Assembly: GCA_030549495.1 (NCBI GenBank)
Contig: JAUIRK010000714.1
Location: forward strand, 1 to 64,000
DNA from: Nectonema munidae
Lineage: Eukaryota; Nematomorpha; Nectonematoida; Nectonematidae
DNA length: 64,000 nucleotides
Direction: 5' to 3'
Shown: one piece after another, positions 58,675-64,000 of the stretch
Layout of the letters: the number at the start of each line of letters is the position of its first letter
How positions within the stretch are numbered: position 1 is the stretch's first letter
Translations under genes and position numbers: made by a program
Notes under the pieces: model-generated
Told to the model about the DNA's origin: nothing
The model's database searches: none
What the model saw: the letters and a program-made list of their open reading frames with translations, nothing else

Positions 58675-59270
58675 TTAGATAGGAGCAAGAAAAACAAATT
58701 TCTTTAACACACTGGACGTCATATAGCTTCCATTAATATATTTTTTTTTCTTGAAAGGATGTTTACGAAGTTGAAAGATAGTTCTAATATCGGTATTTTT
58801 TAGATTTTTCAATAAGAATGCAATTTTGAACTCAACTGATTGTTTGCATTTTTCGTTTCTAAATCTTGGAATGAATAAATTAAATTTACTTCTGGTTTCA
58901 TAATGATATACCTCGTGATTTAACTTCGACAAATGAAGAAAGTTTGAGGGAAACAGACCATTTAATAAACCGTGTAAAAAATCAATAATTTATAGCTGTA
59001 AATATCATGTATTTTTAGACTATTCACCATCAAAAATTTCCTACTTGTATGCTGATTATAATTTAAGTTCAAAGCTGTTCTTAACAAACTTTTTTGGAAA
59101 CTGAATAATCTTTCAAGGCTTTTACGATCACAATTTACTTTAGAATAGTTTAAGATAGATAAAACTAGGGCTTTGTAGGCTATAGCTTTTATACTAATTG
59201 GTAGATATTTCGGAAACTTTGAATTTTGCATTAAAAAACACAATTTATTACACAAGGAGTTGATATGTTC
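58675..59270 (-). pseudogene. LINE ORF2 C-terminal fragment
   Basis: Two minus-strand frames: IKAIAYKALVLSILNYSKVN, FSFQKSLLRTALNLNYNQHT and LKIHDIYSYKLLIFY; then LSKLNHEVYHYETRSKFNLF, IPRFRNEKCKQSVEFKIA and ELRT-like NTDIRTIF. This is the post-RT region of CR1/Jockey-like LINEs, where the RS(K)FNL.IPR.R....SI block is typical. One frame change separates the halves. The 3' side ends in TTCTTCTTC before the repeated unit. Confidence 0.8.
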
Positions 59271-59419
59271 ATTCCAAATGTTGATATGTTCATAATAAAA
59301 TAAAACTTATAAATTTTTAAAGAGAAGAATGAAAATATGGAGCAACAAATATATATATGTAGGTTTATATGAATATTGATACAAAATAATAAAATAAAAG
59401 ATTATACTTACAATAATCT

Positions 59420-59790
59420 TATTAATACAGTAAATGATGAATTTTTTTTAATAAAATCTAAAAAAAACAGCCCTACATTCACAGTGTTTGCTGAATGCAT
59501 CATGATTAAACTTAGCAAATTTTTTCCGTATACAATTAATACATTTATCGGAATCTTTCTTTGACGAAATGGTACATGATTTAGATTTATGGCCTTCAGC
59601 GAAAAATTTATAGACGTTTCTTTTGTTCCTACAATATGAAGATGTATGACCAAAATTTCAACAATTTGTGCATTGCTTGCATGAATAGAAATCAAAAATT
59701 TTGTAACAACACTACGATAAATACAAATTACTTCCATACTTTTTATATCATTATATACGGAAAAAACTACAAGTTTGTTATTCATCATTT
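59420..59790 (-). pseudogene. LINE ORF1 zinc-knuckle fragment
   Basis: One minus-strand frame shows CKQCTNC, FGHTSSYCRNKRNVYKF, AEGHKSKSC, DKCINCIRKKFAKFNHDAFS and HCEC. These are successive CCHC-type knuckles as found in CR1/Jockey-type ORF1 proteins. It lies upstream, in the same orientation, of the ORF2 C-terminal piece at 58,675-59,270, so both may derive from one LINE whose middle is missing. An overlapping 126-codon frame has no motif and is a shadow. Confidence 0.65.
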
Positions 59791-59990
59791 AATTTCTTTT
59801 GGAAAAAGCTATTCTAAAAAGTTTTTTTTCAAGTAATGGCTTTATGTATTCATTTTTATTTATTATTAAGTCAATTATCAATTCATCACTCAAATACTAA
59901 AGGATAATTTTAGAGTAAAATCTAGGATTTTATTTTTGGTTTCAGTTTCCAAAAGAGATTTTGCATTCTCCAAGATTGGGAGTCTGGTAA

Positions 59991-60068
59991 AATAATATTG
60001 TAAAAAATTGGCTAAATCAAATGCCTTTAATCTTTGTGAGTTTTCCTAATAACGCTAGGTGCATTATA
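59991..60068 (+). repeat. Subterminal direct repeat of the MULE, right copy
   Basis: Partner of 53,026-53,103, in the same orientation: ATTGTAAAAAATTGGCTAAA, ATGCCTTTAAT, GAGTTTTCCTAATAACGCTA, GGTGCAT. Confidence 0.75.
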
Positions 60069-60499
60069 AGTAAAGAAACTTAACAAATAAAATGAGAGAA
60101 ATGAGCAAATAATTTGGACTTAGCAATTCAAGGCACAAATCTAATTTAACAAAGTAGGGCCATCATAAATGTGAGTTGAATGTATAAGATTTGAATTGAA
60201 ATACGAATTTATTAATATAATGAAAAAAACATCTACTAAGAATAAAAATTTTTATAAAGAAAATAGAATCTTTACAGTTTTTATTTACAAAAATTCTACT
60301 CTATGGTATTGCAAAAATTTTGAAATTATCATTATTTACAATAAAAAAAATTGTTAAATTGTAGAGAATTTATAATCTGTAGGGCAATAAAAATTAGAAT
60401 AAGTCCTACGAAACACAGTCTTCAAAATTATAGTCTAACCGTTGTTTACACTTCTTTAAAAATCCAGTAGCTACTTACACGTTTTAGTGCTATAATTCC

Positions 60500-60732
60500 T
60501 ATATTTATTTGAATAAAAAGAAATAATTTTTTTTTATTCCTAATCCAAAAATATCAACACAATAGAAAAATTTTTAAATCCATAAAGCATTTTTAAATTT
60601 ATGGTGACCTTTAAATTTAAATTTCAAATTTAGGATTAAGATGAAAGGAGTACCAAAATTTTTAATTCTAGAAAAGTTAATTATATAAATTTTTAGTTTA
60701 TTTTGCTTGTGCCCACTATTTAGAGATACCCT
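60500..60732 (-). repeat. Right long terminal inverted repeat of the MULE
   Basis: Read from the minus strand it starts GGTATCTCTAAATAGTGGGC and follows the left arm block by block (see 52,495-52,770). Two extra bases (CT) stand between this end and the 9-bp flank. Confidence 0.85.
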
Positions 60733-61690
60733 CCTTGAGGTGTTTCCAGATCTTCATATATATATTCGTAGACGCTTTTGCTTTTGCCACAGCTACTTTT
60801 TCTTTACCTCTTTTCTTGCACGCTGGTATTCTACTTTATCTGCTTGCTACTTTGTTTGTTCCCTTTTATCTTTGCATTTTTTATATTTATTTAGTTTGTC
60901 TTGTATACTTTTTTCCCCTACCAATTCTGCCTAACGCAAAAAGGTTTACCAGATGTTCTCCCCAAAACTTCCATAGGTATGCCATCATCCACTCTTTCTA
61001 ATAATTTTTTCTTGAATTTATCCTTCTCTCATCTCTTTTCTTTTTGCGTCTTGGAATATTCAACAAATGATTTAGAACCACTAGTCTATGTTGCGGCGTC
61101 ACATGGTCACCTGGAATTACTCATCAGTCTATTACTTCGTTAATCTTCGACCGTCTATATATGAGAAAATCAATATGTTCTGCATCAGAACCACTCTTTA
61201 AAGTGATGATATGCTCTTTCCTTTTGCTAAAAAATATGATTACAATTATTATATCCATTACAGTAGGGACATTTATTACTCTTTACTCATCTTTATTTTG
61301 CACCCATACCCATGATCTCCATCTATACTTTCGGTGCCTTTGCTATTTTGAATGAAATTGCCATTAAGGTCTGCCCCAAGATTATCTTTCTTCTGGTAAA
61401 ATACTTGCTATTGCCATCTCTAACTTTATCCAAAAAGCTTCGTTTTCATCTTCTATAACACCAGGTTGCGGGGCATAAGCACTTATCACGCATAAATAAA
61501 TTCTCCCATACATCAGCTTGATCATCATCATTCAATCTTCCTCTCTAGTAACACTTATAAGATTTTTTTTCTTATCCCAACTCCATTTCTTCCTCGTGGT
61601 GTTGCGCTACTATAATACAATCTGTATCATTCTGAGAGCTCTTTTGCTTTATTACCTCTTCACCTAGTCTTTTGTATACATAATATATGG
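60733..61690 (-). pseudogene. RTE-type LINE, endonuclease and linker (upstream piece)
   Basis: Minus-strand blocks from 61,690 leftwards: TPRGRNGVGI, LMYGRIYLCVISAYAPQPGV, DENEAFWIKLEMAIASILPE, LGADLNGNFIQ (with the catalytic D-x-N), DGDHGYGCK, then VIPGDHVTPQHRLVVLNHLL, DGIPMEVLGRTSGKPF, VAVAKAKASTN and IYEDLETPQG. This is the apurinic-type endonuclease and linker of RTE-clade LINEs. The reading continues at 52,494 across the MULE. Several frame changes. The 5' limit is unclear. Confidence 0.85.
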
Positions 61691-62087
61691 AATCTTCTTA
61701 TCTTCATCAATTTAAAGTTTATTCTCCGAAACTAGTTAACAATATCACTAATAAAGTTTCCAATTTTTTTCATTTTTATAAACCTTTTTTACCTTATCTT
61801 TCAATGGGTATATCTGTTAGAAATATTGTTTTTAAATATAAAAAATATCTAATATCTTTTAGAATTGTTAATTTAAAAAATTTGAGTACCTTCAATTTCT
61901 CCTAAAAATGAAATGTCGGTGTTCTTCACTCTTGAAACATATTAACCTAGTTCAAGTATTATTTATATATATTTAATTTATCTACTTATTTTATTTTATT
62001 ATTTATTTATACTAGTTAAGCTTATTCTCTTAATTACTTTATTTTATTTATAGATTTAGACGATATTATTGACCCCCAGGAAACGCG
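61691..62087. other. AT-rich stretch without recognised gene
   Basis: A 72-codon plus-strand frame (61,687-61,905) is rich in Phe, Tyr, Lys and Asn and matches no family known to me. A splice-acceptor-like TTTATTTATAG precedes 62,054, but no exon can be supported. Confidence 0.4.
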
Positions 62088-62219
62088 CCCTTTCGTAACC
62101 AGTGTATCATATATGATACATAAACAATTTTACCTTCGTCTGCTTTTTTAAATGGTTTTGTATATGAATCTTCTGCTTTTTAATAAATATCGTCTGATTT
62201 TTTCCTGGTCACGAAAGGG
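62088..62219 (+). mobile_element. TTAA-group MITE, second family
   Basis: 132 bases with inverted ends CCCTTTCGTAACCAG and CCCTTTCGTGACCAG. A perfect 18-base palindrome, TGTATCATATATGATACA, stands just inside the left end. Three boxes CGTCTGC, CTTCTGC and CGTCTGA are spaced as in the first family. TTAA follows on the right (62,220-62,223), but the left neighbour is CGCG. The sequence differs from the first family almost everywhere except in this layout. Confidence 0.8.
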
Positions 62220-62619
62220 TTAAGAATGTTCATTCTTTTTCTAATATTTTTACTGAATTTGACAACTTAAAATCAAATGCCCATAAAATATTTGATAATT
62301 GTAAAAATAATGTTGGCTGTTTTATTGATAATATGTTTGATAAGTCAAAAACATGATTCTTCAACACAATATATTTTTTTAAACCTTACCGCGACCGGGA
62401 GGAAGACTCGTAAAAATATAGAACTCAAAACAATCACACAAAAAAAGGTTTTATGGAAAACAACCTTGTAATAACTCTTATATAAAAATATTAATTACAA
62501 GTAAATATCCATGAGATATAAAATATGTAAATACTAAATATGTTAAATCTATTTCAACACATATAACTAAGTTTGAAAGATTTCTCTACCATATAAAAGA
62601 TTCATGTAGGGAACTAGAG

Positions 62620-63280
62620 AGATCTTCAAGTCTTTGATAACCAAAGAGTTAAAGAAATATCAAATTTTGACAAAATTCAGCGTTTCAGTACGTGTTCATG
62701 GCTCTCTTAAGCAGCTTGTTAGCCTCAACAAGAACCGGACCATTCATTGCGAATTCCATTACCTTCTTCATCGTTTCTTCTTTCACTGGTCTCTTGTGGA
62801 AATGTCGTCAAAAACACTGAAATCGATAGTATGATCTGTAGATATTTTGACTGTTGCGACAGTTGAGTTGTGCATAATCATTTCAATACCTTCATAAAGT
62901 TTCTTTTTTGTTGACACAAAAGCCTTGATCAATTCCTTGCTATCATCATAATTCTCAGTTTCGACTTTATCTAGCGGACTTACAAAATCCTTGTACTGAT
63001 AACGAAGTTCTTCATCGGAAATGGATTTAAAATTACTTTATTACTATTTCTTATTCTTTCACCTATTTTATATAGATTTATGTTGCGCATGAGTCTTTTG
63101 TTTCATTTTTTGACAGTAAAACCAATTCTGTAGTGTAGTCTTTGAGTGCGGAAAGTGTAGTGCAGCGAAGGTGAAACCATTTGAAGCACCAGTTGCAACA
63201 AACGGATCCAACAGTAGTGCGAGATGACGTAATGCGTAAGATGCATTTAGGACATTATTTTTTTCATCAAAGTTGCAGCC
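62620..63280 (-). pseudogene. PHD-like finger and conserved fragment, unclassified
   Basis: Minus-strand frame near 63,090-63,245: CPKCILRI, VGSVCCNWCFKWFHLRC, LKDYTTE, and in the next frame WFYCQK. This is PHD-type spacing (C-x2-C, C-x2-C, H-x2-C, W-x2-C). Downstream, near 62,820-63,030, SISDEELRYQYKDFVSPLDK and ELIKAFVSTKKKLYEGIEMI are open, and then, in another frame, RPVKEETMKKVMEFAMNGPV and LLKRAMNTY. It looks like a transposon-encoded protein or a decayed host gene; I do not recognise the family. Confidence 0.45.
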
Positions 63281-63419
63281 TTGGAAGCAGACAAAACTTT
63301 TCCATGTGCAAAGTCCAGGTCCTTCTGTCTTTCAATAGGGTTGTAAAGAGGCGTTTGGTCTCTTTAAAGCTCCGGTCCCACCACCTGGATGCTAATTAAT
63401 TTCGCTAAAAATAAAGTAC

Positions 63420-64000
63420 TAAAAGAGTAACAAATATCTTAGTTTGTGAGGCGCATCAAACAACCTACTATGAACTATTAGTTTAGTGTATAGGCAATTT
63501 TTTTCCGAGTTTAAAAATGTTTCTTGGCTGTTGACATATATTTTATTTCAAAAAAGTTTTTATCAGGGAGTATAAAGCCTAACATTTTATAGAGTTTAAC
63601 AAATCAATTTTTTTATCCTATGGAGTATTTGCTCAAAAAATAAAATTCTTAAAATATTTCAGATAAAAAAATTTAAAAATATAATTAAAATTTTTTTTTA
63701 GAAATTTTTCTTAATTACAATCGAATTCTTTGAGAGACAGTTTTTCAGAAGAATTTAATATCTTTTTTTTGAAATTTTGAATGAATTTTTAAAAAGCTAT
63801 CTAAGAAGCGTATGAGTTAACGTATGAAAGCTGCTTTTTGAATTCGTTATCCATATGTTTTCACTAGCTCACGACAATGAAAAAAATCTTCCCATTTTCT
63901 TGGATAGCTCATTACGTGGCCTTATTATGTCACCGACCAAAAAAATCAAATGCAAATTGATGTATATTTTGTTGTACGTAGGTGTACAACTTGTGAATAT
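63420..64000. other. AT-rich stretch without recognised gene
   Basis: No coding motif, RNA gene or paired repeat was seen up to the end of the window. Confidence 0.5.

Larger units (their letters stand above)
57963..59400 (+). repeat. Three dispersed copies of an 85-110-base unit
   Basis: The unit contains AATAATAAAATAAAACTTAT, GAAAAT(A/G)TGGAG(C/T)AACAAA, TATATATATGTA(G/A)G, then TTTATATGAATATTGATACA. Copies lie at 57,974-58,030 (partial), 58,326-58,411 and 59,291-59,400. A hAT MITE separates the first two, inserted at ATACAAAA within the unit. A LINE C-terminal piece separates the second and third. Confidence 0.8.
52495..60732 (+). mobile_element. MULE (Mutator-like) element with PHD and OTU domains, broken
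   Basis: Long inverted ends begin GGTATCTCTAAATAGTGGGC on both sides. Flanks CATTGAGGC (52,486-52,494) and CCTTGAGGT (60,733-60,741) agree at seven of nine positions. Long inverted ends with 9-bp duplications are typical of MULEs. The host sequence on either side is the same RTE LINE. Coding parts in order: PHD-like finger, OTU-like domain, MULE transposase. Later material inside includes two hAT MITEs, a partial Ty3/Gypsy fossil, LINE pieces and a repeated unit, so the original was probably 5-6 kb. The coding part has about five or more breaks and is not functional. Confidence 0.8.

Noticed and set aside
59408-59788. 126-codon minus-strand frame
   Set aside because: It overlaps, in another frame, the zinc-knuckle region of a LINE ORF1 and has no motif of its own.
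52495-60732. Polinton/Maverick identity for the 8.2-kb element
   Set aside because: Long inverted ends and integrase code suggested it at first. No polymerase, packaging or capsid code is visible, the transposase is MULE-like, and the integrase belongs to a separate Gypsy fragment.
1-64000. CRISPR arrays, operons, riboswitches or prophage
   Set aside because: The window is eukaryotic in character and none of the required structures is present.

Overview
The window is about 70% A+T, lacks a continuous host gene that I can recognise, and carries CA/TG, CATA, TA and GAT microsatellites, homopolymer G/C runs and a dense load of eukaryotic transposable elements. It reads as intergenic DNA from an invertebrate metazoan. 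A copepod such as a sea louse, or a cnidarian, would fit the mixture of hAT, piggyBac, MULE, RTE and CR1/Jockey-type elements, but I cannot fix the organism from sequence alone.

Layout. 1-14,000 is mostly AT-rich non-coding DNA with small elements: a deletion derivative of a ZBED-type hAT, foldback MITEs, two TTAA-flanked mini-elements and two decayed hAT transposase pieces. 14,087-16,863 is an end-to-end hAT element with a perfect 8-bp target duplication (TSD). A second, truncated hAT follows at 17,135-18,752. 18,850-33,970 is largely silent, with tRNA-type SINEs, MITEs and one broken transposase-like gene (26,660-27,745). 34,430-37,716 is a broken LINE with ORF1 and ORF2, interrupted by a hAT MITE. 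38,253-39,945 and 47,208-50,511 are two broken piggyBac transposases; the second hosts several later insertions. 41,903-44,235 is the best-preserved transposon, a ZBED-type hAT lying between the arms of a larger inverted repeat. 46,112-46,994 is an internally deleted hAT.

52,495-60,732 is the most remarkable object: an 8.2-kb Mutator-like (MULE) element with long inverted ends, a PHD-like finger, an OTU protease-like domain and a MULE transposase. It sits inside an RTE-type LINE (52,230-52,494 and 60,733-61,690). It contains a partial Ty3/Gypsy fossil, LINE pieces, hAT MITEs and a repeated 85-110-bp unit.

The elements do not form a pathway. They form a readable stratigraphy: RTE, then MULE, then Gypsy piece, then a LINE-derived insert; and piggyBac, then a hAT MITE and a TTAA MITE inserted into its coding region. 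The likeliest undescribed items are (1) a TTAA-flanked MITE group in which two sequence-diverged families keep the same ends, the same near-terminal palindrome and three CGTCTGC-type boxes, (2) foldback repeats built from iterated 12-20-bp units whose sequence differs from locus to locus, and (3) the PHD-OTU MULE with direct subterminal repeats inside its inverted ends.
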